Below, in pieces: positions 23,046-35,080 of a DNA stretch of 64,000 nt. Positions within the stretch are counted from its first letter, which is position 1. Each line of letters starts with the position of its first letter. The notes below the pieces were generated by a model. The model was given only the letters and a program-made list of their open reading frames with translations, ran no database searches and was not told where the DNA came from. This DNA is from Podocnemis expansa (lineage: Eukaryota > Chordata > Testudines > Podocnemididae): positions 35,967,109 to 36,031,108 of the forward strand of contig ML681990.1 of assembly GCA_007922195.1 (NCBI GenBank), read 5' to 3'. Made by a program: the position numbers and the translations under genes.

Positions 23046-23725
23046 AGGGGGAGGGGGCGGGGGAGGGAGGGGATTAGGGATATAGAACAGTTTCCAGATG
23101 GGGAGATGTTAAAGAGACTGGGATTGTTCAGCTTAGAAAAGAGATGATCAACATGGGGATATGTCTATAAAATCATGAATGGTGCAGAGAAAGTGAATAG
23201 GAGTGTATTTATCCTTTTGCATTAAACAAGAATCAGGGATTACCCACTGAAATCAATAGCAGTTCTAAAAGGAAATACTTTTTCACAGTGTACAATCAAC
23301 CTGTGGAACTCATTGACAAGGGATGTTGTGAAGGCTAAAAGTCAACTGGGTTCAAAAAATAACTAGATACAATCAGTTCACGGAGGAGAAGGCTAAGACC
23401 TGCAGAAGAGCTCTGTGCAGCACAAAGGAGTGTCTCTTTCACCAGCAGTAGTTGGGCCAATGAAGAATTACTTCAACCATCTTGTCTCTAATGTGCATCA
23501 GTGGTTATTAGTCAAGATAATCCGGGATGCTGCGCGATGCTCTGGGTGTTCCTAAACCTCTGACTACCAGGAGCTGTAATTGGACAACAGGGTATGGCTC
23601 ACTCGATAATTAGCCTGATTTGTTCATGTCCTCTGAAGTATCTGACACCAGACACTGTCAGAAGATAGGATACTGAGCTAGATGAACCACTGGTCTGACC
23701 CAACATGACCATTCTTATACCCAGA

Positions 23726-24844
23726 CAGAGCATGAGAGAGCTGGTTCTTCTTCTTTCCTTGTCAGTCCTGTTGCAGGGAGTTGTTCACAAAAGAGGGATA
23801 TGGTCCAGAAATGAAAAGATGGGACTAGACCATTGATCTGAATTATGATTGATTTAGATAATTAAACTATTATATATGCCACCCCATCATATCAATTTAA
23901 AAAATAAAACCAGGGATTTTTTTTAATAGACTGGTACTTTTTTGAATAGGAATAATATAGTTATTAAAGCACATATAGGGGAAATGAAATTATATTTCTT
24001 CCACTATTTTCAATAGAAGCAGGAAACTACCCTAGATTTTCCTAAGTTGTGGTATGATGAGCATAGGGATCAATAACATTATCTACTCTTGCTCTTCATT
24101 GTGATAATGAATTTACTTTAGCTGACTTCCATCATGTTTCCTGGATTCTTCATCACAAAGCAAATAGCACTCTGGCTGGCTGGGTTTCTGGAGTGTGCCA
24201 ATGTGTATGCTTCCATCAGTGGGGAAGGCCATGCTCTCTCACTGAACTATGTGGGTAGCCACGATTTTGCTTGTAAGGTGAAAATGATGCTAGGCCTGAA
24301 AAGGCCTACACAGCGTATTGAAACCAGGCATGAGTTTCAGGTGGATTAGACTTCATCACATTTCCCTTCTCCAGTGCCTAAAAGAAACCTCACTAATTCC
24401 CATAGAAAAGCAGCTGGGCACTCAGAATTCAGTCTTCAAGAATTTTCAGCAAGGATTGTACAGAGTCAACCTCCCCACATTCAAGTCCCCAAAAGAAATG
24501 AACTTAATTAAATACTCAATTTTATAAATGTTGTTATTAGGAAAAATAATAATAAACAATTTAATTTTTATAACATGCCTATTTTGTAATCAACATACAT
24601 TATCTTCACAGTTTTACATAAACAATTTCTTTAAAAACCCCTAAATCTAAGCAGGTCAGTCTTTATACAAACAACGAGAGGAAACTCAGAAGTCCCAAAA
24701 ACTTATGTTGAGTTAACCTGTCTCATTTAGTCTTTGACTAGCAATCTATAAACTATTGCATCAAAAGCAACATGTTCCCTCCCTTTGCATGCAGGAATCT
24801 TAAGCTGGAATCCATGCAAACTCTTCCTCTGATGAAATCATTGT
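23726..24844. other. Unassigned non-coding stretch
   Basis: AT-rich; no recognisable coding block or element ends. Confidence 0.35.
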
Positions 24845-24852
24845 TAGCCAGC

Positions 24853-25084
24853 CAGGGCCATCCCTAGAGATGGGCAGAGCCCAGGGCCAATCATTCTGTG
24901 GGGGCCCTGCCCCCATCCCTGGTGCTGTGGGGGGGTGGGGGGTGCTGCCATGGGTCAGAGGCTAGGTCTTGTGCACCCAGCCCTAGGCTAGCTTGCTACT
25001 GAAGGCAGCAGGGCAGCAGTGCGGAGTTTGCTGAATCGCAGGGCCTAAGGCAATCGCCCCCCCACCCCCTCAAGGATGGCTGTG
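24853..25084. mobile_element. Small GC-rich hAT element, 232 bp
   Basis: Ends CAGGGCCATCCCTAG and CAAGGATGGCTGTG are imperfect inverted repeats. Flanks TAGCCAGC (24845-24852) and TAGCCAGT (25085-25092) match at 7 of 8. Interior GC-rich (GGGGGCCCTGCCCCCAT), unlike the flanks. Same end type as the element at 49790. Confidence 0.85.
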
Positions 25085-25092
25085 TAGCCAGT

Positions 25093-26017
25093 CAGCTAAC
25101 TGATTAACCAGATGTATTTAAGGATATAGATATTTAAAGGGGAAAAAAAAAGCCAAAAACCCGTTACAAGAAAATATATAACTGAGAATAGAAACATCTA
25201 AATGATTCTTTTCCCATTATCGCATTTAAAGAAAAGTTGGTGAATCACACTAGTTTAACTAAAACAGTTTGACTATAATCAACCATTCGAAGTATATATT
25301 TAAAATAAAAAATTATTTTTTCCTTTTCTATAAGTAACACTACCATGGTTTCCCTGGTGGAGGGCTAACAACATCATGAACCTGCTACAAAATGCTTCAG
25401 AGCTGGGGAAAAGAGCCTGCTTTCTACTCCTGAGCTCCCTGTCTGCCAACTCACACATAGCACATGCATTTTTTTTTTTTCATAAAACATCAGCTGGGAC
25501 TCCTTGCCCTGTTGGAGTCTGACTCCAGCAACAGGGAACCTACTGGAATATGCCCAAAATTACTGCACCCAATTCCAGAATCTTTTAGATGTGGAGCACT
25601 AAATCTGCCTAGCAGCAGTGACTCAGGCCTACTCCATACACTGCCCCGGAGCCCCTCAGTCCACAATAGATCTCTTAAAGAGAGCTCTTAGTCATGCGGT
25701 TTACACAGGCAAGAGAATACTTCAGTGTATTGGACTGCATCTCCATGTAAATCGAATGTTTTCATATCCACATGTGTGAATGGAGACAGCATCATCTTCA
25801 GTGAAACACTGCATAACGTATTCACCGGAATACATCTTAAATGTCACTTTACAGTGGAAAAGGTGCCTGATAGTTGGGAAGGTGTTAGCAGGTGATGCCC
25901 ATATTTGGAGTCTCCCAGCAACAGCTCTGTAACCACATGTCTTTTTCGGCGAAGCTCAGGACCCTTTTTACTTTAACTTCTAGTATGACTACTAGTAGGT
26001 GCTGTTAGTAACAAGTA
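25093..26017. other. Unassigned non-coding stretch
   Basis: AT-rich flank between two hAT elements; no feature recognised. Confidence 0.35.
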
Positions 26018-26713
26018 GAGTGGTAGTCTCCAAACTTTTGGAGTCATACCCCCCCCCACCTCCTTACTTGATCTGTGTCCTTCCTCACAAGGAGCAGGGC
26101 CAAAGCCACAATCAGGGGCCATTGGCACGACGAGAGTGGGCACCTCAGCAGTGGCTGGGGCAGAGCATGGAGCTGCAGCCACGGGGCCTGAGACTGGGAA
26201 GAAGAATGACTATGTGAGCTGGGGTCTGTGAATGGAGCTGGTTGCCAGGATGTGGGGCCACAAACAGAGATGGAAGCTGGGGTCATGGAGTTTAGGGCCA
26301 CAAATCGGGCTGGGAGCTAGGGCCAGCCAGGAGCAGGGCATGGGTCCTTGGCACAGGGTGTGGTGAGGAGTGGGAACCAGGTATGGGAGGTGGCCACAAG
26401 AGGGATCTGTGGGGCCGCAGCTGGGAGCTGAGATAGGATCTGGAGCAGAAGCGCCACTGGCCTGGGAAAAGACATGGGGCTTGGTGCACTTGGACTCAGG
26501 GCTTGGGCTGCAAGAGCACGCCACCTCTGTGAGTGGCCTGGTGGTGGACCTGAGGCTTGGGTGCTGGGACTCAGGGCTCAGGCCTTGTAAGCCCTGCGCC
26601 AGCAATGCCCCTGGTCTGGAGTGGAGATGGGAGGCAGAGCAGCTGACCCAGGCCACAGTCTCTCCCCACCCCCGAAGGTTCCTCCCAGAGGTCCCACAGT
26701 TTGAGGACCTCTG
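26018..26713. mobile_element. GC-rich hAT-like element, ~696 bp
   Basis: Left end AGTGGTAGTCTCCAAACTTT and right end CACAGTTTGAGGACCTCTG are inverted-complementary. The interior is GC-rich with recurring CTGGGAGCTG, GGGGCC and ATGGGGC words, unlike the AT-rich surroundings. I could not find a convincing 8 bp duplication. The 148-codon minus frame inside (26210-26656) is a composition artefact. Confidence 0.55.
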
Positions 26714-27239
26714 CAGTAAAAGAAATTACTTTTAACAAAGCATATTTACAAAATTCCTCTGGCACAAAGAAAAAAAAAATCCGTCTACACCCTTGGCAGG
26801 TTTGCCTGTGCAAACGTGCACCTCGGAGGCACAGTTTTTGACTTTAGTTGGCAGTGATTGTGTGAATGGGGATGGCAGAGAAAAACAAATACTAGAATAT
26901 GAAATTAAGTTAGCATACACAGGAAAAAATATTGTTATGGAACGAGAGTGTGAAGTCGTGAAGAGAGCATTTTTGCAAACCACCTTGCCCAAAGACTTTG
27001 CATAGAGGCAGTTAATAAAGCCAGGCACAAGAAAGAAGTGATTGCACTCTTTATGACTGTGACCAAGAACACCCACTGATCCACCCAATTTATGCTTCCT
27101 GGCAGCATGTACAGCGACTGGTGTCAGAAAATAGAATAGCAATAAAGTCATTTAAAAGCATGTGGTAGGCATGTGAAATATTGTGTGAAACAGTGTTCCT
27201 CAAAACTCTGTGCCAGAGATCTTGCACTAAAACAGAACA
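26714..27239. other. Unassigned non-coding stretch
   Basis: Short overlapping frames on both strands; none resembles a known family. Confidence 0.3.
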
Positions 27240-27630
27240 CAGAATCATAGACTATTAGGGCGGGAAAGGACCTTGAGACCATCTAGTCCAACCCCCTTGG
27301 TAAAAGGAGGACCACTCCCACTAAATCAGCCTAATCAGGGTTTTGTCCAACCAGGTCTTAAAGGTTTCTGAAGAGGGAGATTCCACCACCTCCTCAGGCA
27401 ACCCATTCCAGTACTTCACCATCCTCCTCGTGAGAAATGTCTTCCTAATATCCAACCTAGACCGCCCCAGCCATAGCTTGAAACCATTACTCCTTGTTCT
27501 GTCCTCTCTCACCACTGAGAATAGCTTAGCTCTCTCCTCTTTGGAACATCCCTTCAAGTAGTTGAAGGTGGATATCAGTTCCCCCCTTGATCTTCTCTTC
27601 TGCAGACTAAATAAGCCTAGTTTCCAGATA
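27240..27630 (-). mobile_element. CR1 LINE 3' end, minus strand
   Basis: On the minus strand: ORF2 C-terminus (reads [20 protein letters not shown], then LKGCSKEERAKLF) and the 3' UTR, ending with the complement of CAGAATCATAGACTA. About 390 bp, 5' truncated, frame largely open, so younger than the 3.4 kb and 1 kb copies. Confidence 0.9.
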
Positions 27631-27640
27631 AAAGGAAATT

Positions 27641-27984
27641 TACAGGATTTTAAGACTGCCCCTTTCACATATGTGTGATGAAACACTGAGTGGTTGGTGC
27701 AAGTAGGCTATAAAATAGAATCTGCAACCTTGGAACCACTATCAATTCAGCTAGTCAGTCAAAGATCCAACTACAACCTTTGTAGCTGAAACCATACCTT
27801 GAATTACTCTGTGCAACTGTGACAGGAGAGAACTGAATATCGTCTGCTAAATAAACTATAAAGCTGTCAGAAAGGCACCATTTATTAGTAAATCTAAGAT
27901 CCATATGTATACACACACATAAATAGACAGCCAAATACAATATTGTTTCTTTTGCTGACGAGTACTTAAAAGGATTAAGTTCCA
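27641..27984. other. Unassigned stretch
   Basis: No feature recognised. Confidence 0.3.
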
Positions 27985-28072
27985 AAGGGGTAGCCATATT
28001 AGTCTACGTCAGTAAACCAAAGGAGGAGTCCTGGGAGTGCCGCAGGACTCACAGGACTGCTTGTTTGTTTTG
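27985..28072 (-). repeat. Dispersed 'GATGAAGTGGG' repeat, other-end fragment
   Basis: GGTAGCCATATTAGTCTACG, AGTAAACCAAAGGAGGAGTCC and TGCCGCAGGACTC correspond on the minus strand to the distal part of the family (GACTAACACCGCTACC is visible at the end of the 35081 copy). A rearranged fragment. Confidence 0.5.
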
Positions 28073-31000
28073 CTGAAAGGTTTGAATTATTCTTCTTAAA
28101 ACTTCATGGACCTGTTTATGAATCTTTCTTTCCTAACAAATTTCTGTTCTCTGTAATCCCCTCATTAAGGGAATCTAAAGTTATAGATTTCATTTAGTGG
28201 TATTCCTACTTTTAAATGTTAGGCCATCCAGTCAGAAGCAGAAACTACACCATATGTCTTAGAACAGATAACCACAAATAGCCAGATATGACTGGCAAAT
28301 AGTGTGTGAACAAAGGCTAACATGTTCACAGAAATGATTTGGTGAATAATTGCAAATAGCAAACTTATAAAAATGACAGTCTTGATCAAATTATTCACAA
28401 ATGGAGAAAGGGCTACATTTGCAGAATAAGTTATTGAATGTGAACTGATTGCTTGGCTTTCTTCAAGATAGCAATGGTCTCTGATATTCATAAATTCACA
28501 TAGTAGTAGTAGTAAATAAAAATATTATCCAAAATCCTGAGTCAGTATTATGGAAGATGCTGTTCAAACAAGGAAATGAGCTATCATGTAGGCTGTGTGA
28601 ATTAAAAGGGCTCCCTCATTCAGAGCTGTAAGATGTTCTTCATCCTCCATTACGTCTTGTAGTCTGACTATTTTCCAAGGTAGGAGAGCTGCTGCTGCTG
28701 CTGTGCAATATATTCACACTAATCAATCTCTGTCTGCAATTGTTAGATAATGAGTGTTCTAGCTTATGACCCTCAAGTATAAATTACAGTAAAGTAATTT
28801 ATAGCATTTAATTTTCCTTCTAATTGTTACAAATACTGTCTGAATTGTTTACTTGCTTTCACACAGCAGAACAGAATTTCCAAGAGATGGAAAGAAAGGC
28901 TGCTTAGCTTTTTGACACAGATGGGTAAACTCTGCTTTTTCTGAACTGCTGTGCTATTAATGCTAGGCTTCTCATCAGTGCATTTTGGTTCCCCAACAGT
29001 AGGACAATGGATGACTTGGATCTTATTATTAACTTGTCTCATAAAGTGCCATGTAAAATTAATAAGCAGAGCAAGTGAGTGAGAGTGCATTCAAGTCTTG
29101 GGAGAATAAAGAGTATCAGAAAGAGCATGAACTCAGATATGTGAGATGGGGTGTTAACGGCATATAGGAATTTTCATAATAATGATAATGGATTGCTTAA
29201 ACACCATGGGGTCAATGGTTCTTATTTTCATCCCATCTACATTGTAACAACTTCCATGATGGCTCATCTGGTTATAAAACTATACTCCTGCAACACATTT
29301 AAAAATGTGATCATGCAATATTGATGGGTGCAAACTCCCAAAACAAGTGCTTTAATCCCCAATCAAATGTTTTAATCATGCTTCCCAAATTATGCTGCAG
29401 TCCAAAGTTAAGTACAATTTGGGATCATGCTTAAAATTCAGCTCAATCGCATTTACTCAGCAAAACTGAATTGTCCTTTAATTACGCTAAAGCGCTCAAG
29501 AGTTCTTAGGTAGTACTCATTGAAATCACAGTGAATTTGAGTTTTTCTGCAAGATGTTTAATTTCAGGTCATTGTGGATGCTGTCTTTTCAACTGGTCAA
29601 ACCTATGTTCTCTTCTCTTATCAGTGCCTTCTAGCAAAGATCTGTTGACTGGATCCTTTTTCCTATAGCATGGGAAGCTACAATTTCCTTCTAATTTTTG
29701 CAGCAGTGGGTTTAGAAGATCTCATTTCAGATGAGGAGGGTTGAACAGCCTCATCTGAAATGGAAAGTGCTCAAGTTCCAAGGCAGCTTTTTTCCCCTCC
29801 ATTGTCCCAAGAATTTAACTTCCACAGATGTGGCTGAACCCACCAGGCCCACAGAATGAGATACATAGCTGAGATTAAGTACTCTTAGTGTACTTATGCA
29901 CCTTCCTGTTTCAGATTTAAAATGTAGGCAATATTCTGATTTAAATGTTGGTAGGTGCCTATATGTTCAGCACCAGAGTGGCCAGGAAGTTTGCAGTAAA
30001 AATGTAGTGACTTTATCCATTCAACACCAAAACCTAAGACTTTGCCCAAGGGAATCTTCTCTTTTAGTTTAGACTCACCTGGCGGAGTTGTTTCTTGTTA
30101 ATCACAAGAAGCTTGGTTTGATTGTATATTGTTAAAAAAAAAATGTACAACCAGCAAATCTAGACAGAGAAGGAGAAATCTGTATGCATTAGAGTCTGGT
30201 TGTCACCTGGCACAATTTGATCCCCATTTTCACAGGCACTCACAAATTCCAGTCAACTTGCATAAAAATGGAACATGTGTACATGAAGAACTACTTATAG
30301 AAAGTTATCTTCCAGGTCCTTTTGCCAAAAAGCCCAGATGTTATGAATCCATCGGTATAAGCTAGAGGCTGGGTTTTAAGTAACACCCTAGATTTAATCA
30401 GCCTAAGCTTTTGAGAAAATTTGGCTCTGAGTCCCCATTTTTTTGTAGCCCATTCTCTAAAAAAAAGCCAAACTGAAATTCTCAGCTTTCAGAAAACATC
30501 AGGTCCAGGTTCGAGCTACTTCATCATCAGTCACAGCCTGCTGAGACATCTGCACTTGAAGGACATAACACGTTGGGCCAGGACTAAGCAGCATGGGGAC
30601 AATATGACTTCAGTTACAGGATCAGGTTATGGAATTTCCACCACAGTTGATTAGCCACAGACCAAAACTCGCAACATTCAAACCGAAGTACCCACCACAT
30701 CTGCCAAATAATTTTACCAACTGTCACAGCAATCTTCCTCAGGAAAGAGTGAACAAACAGAAGCCACCGGGTGATAAAGATTGGAAAACGCCTTTGGGGT
30801 TATTTTATACTTAACAAGCTGTTCAGCAGTGAGATGCCAAGATGTAAGGAGCCTTAGAAAATGATATAGTAAAATAAATGGATAGATCTAACTCAGTGGG
30901 ATTCTTAGCATACGTGAAGGTTTCCAGAACTGGGCCCACAGACTTTCAGGTGCAGATTCTTTGTCCTGGCTCCCAACCCTTCACTTAACAGCTGGTCTAT

Positions 31001-33240
31001 GCCAGTGGTCAATGGGAGAAACGCAAGCTACATAATATACTTGCGTTCATGTACCATGGTCTGTTCATGGTTCTGCAGCAACAGGAGACACCAGAGAGGT
31101 CTTTGTGACCTGCACAGTTGATCCTACTGCATTGATCACCACAGAGCTTGCCATGTAGATGAGCCCTGAGGGGTATAAAGTGTTAGACTTTTCAGCTGCC
31201 AGGCTGAGAATTTGTTTGCCAAGGAGATTTCTCTAGTAGCATAAAGCCACCAAAGCCCATTCCTATGACAATTGCCCTTATGTAGGCAGCAAGGGGGACA
31301 GAGAGAGAGATTGCATGTGTGTGTGTGTGTGTGGCATTTTTGAATGCTTTTCTCTGCTAACCCTCAGATGATGTATATTCTCCTATGGACTACCTAGACC
31401 ATAGACTCCCATAACTCATGTCAAGGTTGGTGCAGTTAGAGGTGTAGCTAGCTCCAAGCAGAACCACCCCACCATCCAGTTCTGTGCAGATGTCTGTGCA
31501 GAAGAGAATCTAGCCCTTCTATGGTCAGTTTTACTGATGTGCTTATCTTCTATTATTCCAGTTACTCTTACCAAAAATATGTTAATCACCACCAGTTGTG
31601 TTCCACCGAACACATGGTATATATAAAAACCCTTTACATTTACTGCTAACTTAAGTATGCCATGAAAGTGGAACTAACACAAAGCACATTGTCTGTCTCT
31701 CTGCTTTTCACACTTTCCCCCTCATAATTGCTCTCCCTCCACAAGCACAGCAGGGTCATTCTGTGTATTTGGAGCTCTTCTTCAACTCATTTCTTCCAGG
31801 AAACCTATGAGTTTTAATTCACCTCAGTAAGAAATGCTGTCATTTAACAATCATAACTAATAAGTTTATAAAACCAGCCTTGCACCGGTAGAAGGCAGAA
31901 TCTTACTCTGGCAATTTGTATATAATTTTTGTCTGTCACTTTAGATTGTAACCTCCTTGCGGCAGGGAGCATGTCAAGCACCCCGCTAGTATTTTTCTTT
32001 TCCTGGAAAGTGTTGGATGTTTTTTATGGATGTTGCCTTGCAAAATTCCATTCAGATGCTTACCTTGAGCAAGAAATACTTTTTGACAGGTGAGCAAAAG
32101 GTCTCTAGTTTCTTCATTCCCCTCACCATCACGGTGAAGATGGGCATGAGTAGCTACATTCTGGCACACATTTGTGTAAAATTTGGAGGGCTGCAGTAGA
32201 ACTATATTGAAGGCTGAGCATGCAACCATCTAAAAGTTTGTCATTTCAAAGGCAGTGACTTGAATACCTTGGTGCTAATTTGAGTTAGGGTCTGAAACTA
32301 TGTGCATGTCAGCTATTCTCTCTACCAAAGGAGACCAGCCAGCGCAAACTACATTTAGAAGATTCACTGTAATTGTGTAGAATGCAGTTTAGTTGATACC
32401 AGTTGTAGACTATGGCTTGCAAGAACAGACAGTCTAAATGCAACAACTGGAATTACTGGAGAGAAATATGCATGTTCAGATTTTTGGTTTTGTTTTCTTT
32501 TTAAAGTCAGCAGTATGCATTAGTCATAGTTTGTCATTTGCAGTTGAGGAAACAGAATGCTTTCTGACACCTCTGAAGAAGGTCCAGATTTATTGGAAGC
32601 ACTGAGAGAAATATAAAGCCAAATAATAATATAGTTCCCCAGGAAAGTCTTGCTTCAGTCTTTTACATAGTATTGGAGCCACTATAAATAGTTAGACTCT
32701 GATAAGAACCCTGACAAACATTCAACATGGAAGATTTGAGATATGAAATTATTTATTCCTTGGTATCAGGGCTGAGTTCAGTCTTGTTCAGCCTCTAAGT
32801 ACAAAAAACCCCACTATGTTTATTTAAAATAACTCAGGTTCCCATAAAGACCACAGTATAGAGGTGAGGCTGCCCTTCAAGCCTCATTTTGCTATTTGAG
32901 TTTCAGGTCAATGGCTGATGTTAGATATTCTGTAGGCCACACTAACTTGTCACTTGTCTTTATGTGCTTACTGCTGTAAGGCAGGCTTAGAAGCTGTGCC
33001 TAACAGTTTGGGGGGAGGCAACTAATCTGAACAGGTTTAGTATTTGCATGAGCACAAAGAACACACTAGTATAAATACACTATTGGTGCAGGGCAATATG
33101 GGTAATGGTATTTGGGGTTGATCCAATCACAAATCTGTCAATATCTGTGATTCTACTGAAGAGAAACATGAGATACTGTCTTTTGTAATGTGCTACTCTC
33201 TTGCTTGCTCAAACTCTGTTTAGGTTAGTAAAAGGGTAAA
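28073..33240. other. 5 kb of apparently unique, AT-rich non-coding DNA
   Basis: The longest stretch without recognisable mobile DNA. A short TG run lies at 31315-31332 and a CTG run (CTGCTGCTGCTG) near 28690. Overlapping plus frames at 30129-30814 are unlike any family I know and lack a signal peptide, domain or splice context. Conserved regulatory DNA could lie here but cannot be judged from one sequence. Confidence 0.4.
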
Positions 33241-33514
33241 AGTTACCCTTAGCAAAAAAGAGACTTGTAAGAGAGGCCATGGCCTGTTTCAGCCTGGAAA
33301 AGGACAAGATGGGGTGGGGTTTGCATAACTACAGCTGGAGCTATGCTTGAGACATTTGCTTCACTCCCTGGTTCCACTGTCAAATAGTAGATGTGGCTAG
33401 GCTTCTTAAGAGGTCTTTCTTTGTTATTTTAATGGAAGAAGCTGTTTGCAGCTACTTGAATTTTAAGAGCTGAAATCACGGAGGGAGGCATTCTTTCTCA
33501 GCTGAAATCACTAA

Positions 33515-34072
33515 GGCTGTGTTCACACAGCACTTTTGTTTTGAAACAACCTTGTTGTTTCGAAACAAAAAAAAATGTTCACATGATGCACCATTGTTTC
33601 GAAACAGCAGGAACCCATTGTTTCGAAACAAGGGCGTTGTTTCGAAACAAGTTAAACCCCATTTGGGGGCGAAACAACCTTGTTTTGAAACGCTTGTTTT
33701 GAAACAACTCGTGTGAACATGTTGTTTCGGAACAAGACGTTCCGAAACAACAGGTCAAGGGCTGCCCCCTCAGCACCCTGGCCAGGGTGCTGAGGGGTGT
33801 CCCCTGGCCAGCGCCTGCAGCCCCCTTTTGCAGGCACCTGTGGGGAGCAGCGCGGGCAGTGCTGAACCCCGCCAGTGCCTGCAGCCAGCCCCCTGAGGAA
33901 GCGAAATAGCAGCTTCACAGTGTGAACCTGCTATTTCGTTTCCTGCTTTTTTTCTTATTTCGAAGTAACATTTTGTTAATTCGAAATGTTATTTCGAAAT
34001 AAGGTGATATTTCGAAACCAGTTGTTTCGACACAACTTGTTTCGAAATAACCATGTGTGTGTGAATACAGCC
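33515..34072. mobile_element. Palindromic-core MITE M3 (GTTTCGAAAC type)
   Basis: Left end GGCTGTGTTCACAC and complement of right end GGCTGTATTCACAC; TAA flanks both sides (33512-33514, 34073-34075). Two core vocabularies: TTGTTTCGAAACAA words on the left (33536-33760), then a GC-rich centre with a perfect 32 bp palindrome, then TTATTTCGAAATAA words on the right (33935-34050). CpGs in the core are still largely intact, so it is a young copy. No transposase. Confidence 0.82.
33766..33797. repeat. Perfect 32 bp palindrome in M3 centre
   Basis: CCCCTCAGCACCCTGG joined directly to its reverse complement, centred between 33781 and 33782, with no spacer. Would form a cruciform or a fold-back RNA. 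Confidence 0.93.
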
Positions 34073-34330
34073 TAAGAGAGGAAAATCCTCCCCTGAGCTG
34101 AAATCACTGAAGAGGAGCAGCAGATGGAGTGACTAGTGGGTGGAGCTGGTGGACAGTGGGTGGAGCCAGCAGACGGTTAGAATGGCCAGTGGTGGGCTGG
34201 ACAGTGTGAGTGACCAGTGGGCAGAACTGGCAGACCAGAGCGGTCAGCAGCAGGCTAGAAGGAGTGAGTGACCAGTGGTTGGTGCTGGTAGATAGCTGGC
34301 ATAAAGATACTCCCTACATACCCTGGGGTT

Positions 34331-34580
34331 TGTTAGGAGCCTATTTAGCACTGATTCTCCAGATTAGTGCTGATTTTGCTAGTGAGTTCACATTTGCTGT
34401 TATGATGTGTGGGATCATGTTGGAAGCCTGTTAGCACTGATTCCCCGGATCAGTGCAAGTTTTGCCATTGAGTCTTATATGTTCTGTTATGCAGTGTGGG
34501 TTGTTGGGAACTTTGCTGTGCACTGATTTGCTAGATCAGTTCTGACTTTTGTTATTGGGCCTTTTACATTCTGTTTTTTT
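34331..34580 (+). repeat. Three ~86 bp tandem units
   Basis: Units start at about 34331, 34418 and 34502. Shared words: TGTTGGAAGCC, TTAGCACTGATT, AGATCAGTGC and GCTGTTATG. Units diverge moderately. Within the LTR-like unit, upstream of its ATTAAA. Confidence 0.75.
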
Positions 34581-34890
34581 ACTATTAAAAGTTCTGTATA
34601 CCACACTCATCTTGTGCTTGCGAGTGGGGAAGCCTTACCCCTTTGGGGTACCCAGGGGATAATGCATGATTTCCCAAAAAACTGGTTAGGGGCTGGAGCC
34701 GGTTGGTGGTGTTACATTATTTGGAAATCCCTAGATATAGAACCCAGCCCTTGTTCTGCCATTTTGCCCTGGCAGAAGGGTTGCACTGCCATTGTGTGAG
34801 AAACCCTGTTAAGCTACAGTGATTTCAATGGGTGATGTAAATACGTAGCTAGCTACCTGGATAGAATGTAAATAGTTTTCATGTAACACA

Positions 34891-34968
34891 CACAAGGAAT
34901 CTGGTGGCACTTTAAAAGACTAACACATTTATTTATCACATAAGTTTTTGTGGGAGAAAAGTTTCTTC
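34891..34968 (-). repeat. Dispersed 'GATGAAGTGGG' repeat, left inverted arm
   Basis: Minus-strand copy (GGTGGCACTTTAAAAGACTA, then ACACATTTATTTAT). Partner of the plus-strand copy at 35081, with a CR1 tail between them. Confidence 0.75.
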
Positions 34969-34979
34969 CATGGGCAAAA

Positions 34980-35080
34980 CTCTGGCTGGGATAATTTAGT
35001 GGGAGTGGTCCTGCTTTTTTGGCAGGGGGTTGGACTAGATGACCTCATGAGGTCCCTTCCAACCCTATGATTCTATGATT
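34980..35080 (+). mobile_element. CR1 3' tail between inverted repeat arms
   Basis: GATAATTTAGTGGGAGTGGT, then GGGGGTTGGACTAGATGACC and CCAACCCTATGATTCTATGATT: about 100 bp of CR1 3' UTR, directly joined to the plus-strand repeat copy on its right. Confidence 0.9.

Larger units (their letters stand above)
20900..23725 (+). mobile_element. Old, nearly full-span CR1 (L3-like) LINE, hAT-interrupted
   Basis: 20.93-21.1 kb reads as the cysteine-rich start of CR1 ORF1 (WCKQLMVLRDEVQA). 21.48-21.83 kb reads as its SGNH-esterase domain (VDINDINKV and, near the end, a decayed DG-x-H block). 22.53-22.69 kb is the start of ORF2 endonuclease (INSRSLYVKVGELEFLV). After a gap, 23.10-23.35 kb is the ORF2 C-terminus, and the tail ends GATACTGAGCTAGATGAACC ... 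GACCATTCTTA. Most of the RT is deleted. A hAT (21920-22407) and a (GT)n tract (22999) break it. Confidence 0.75.
33470..34715 (+). mobile_element. Repeat-rich LTR-like unit, split by M3
   Basis: GAGCTGAAATCAC recurs at about 33468 and 34097, with a shorter CTGAAATCAC at 33502; M3 sits between them. Then come ~60 bp AGTGACCAGTGGG-type repeats (34115-34300), three ~86 bp units (34331-34580), an ATTAAA signal (34584), and an end GGTGTTACA followed by TGGAAATCCCTAG, possibly a primer site. Likely an LTR with internal tandem repeats; the left border is not fixed. Confidence 0.4.

Noticed and set aside
22962..23147. Frame with a long Val/Cys repeat
   Set aside because: Direct reading of the (GT)n microsatellite inside CR1.
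26210..26656. 148-codon minus frame rich in Ser/Pro/Leu
   Set aside because: GC-rich hAT interior; several frames on both strands are open there by composition alone.
26010..26721. 8 bp duplication for the 26 kb hAT-like element
   Set aside because: Flanks AACAAGTA and CAGTAAAA agree at only a few positions.
30129..30814. Three overlapping plus frames as exons of a gene
   Set aside because: No conserved domain, start context or splice structure recognised; length is within chance for AT-rich DNA.
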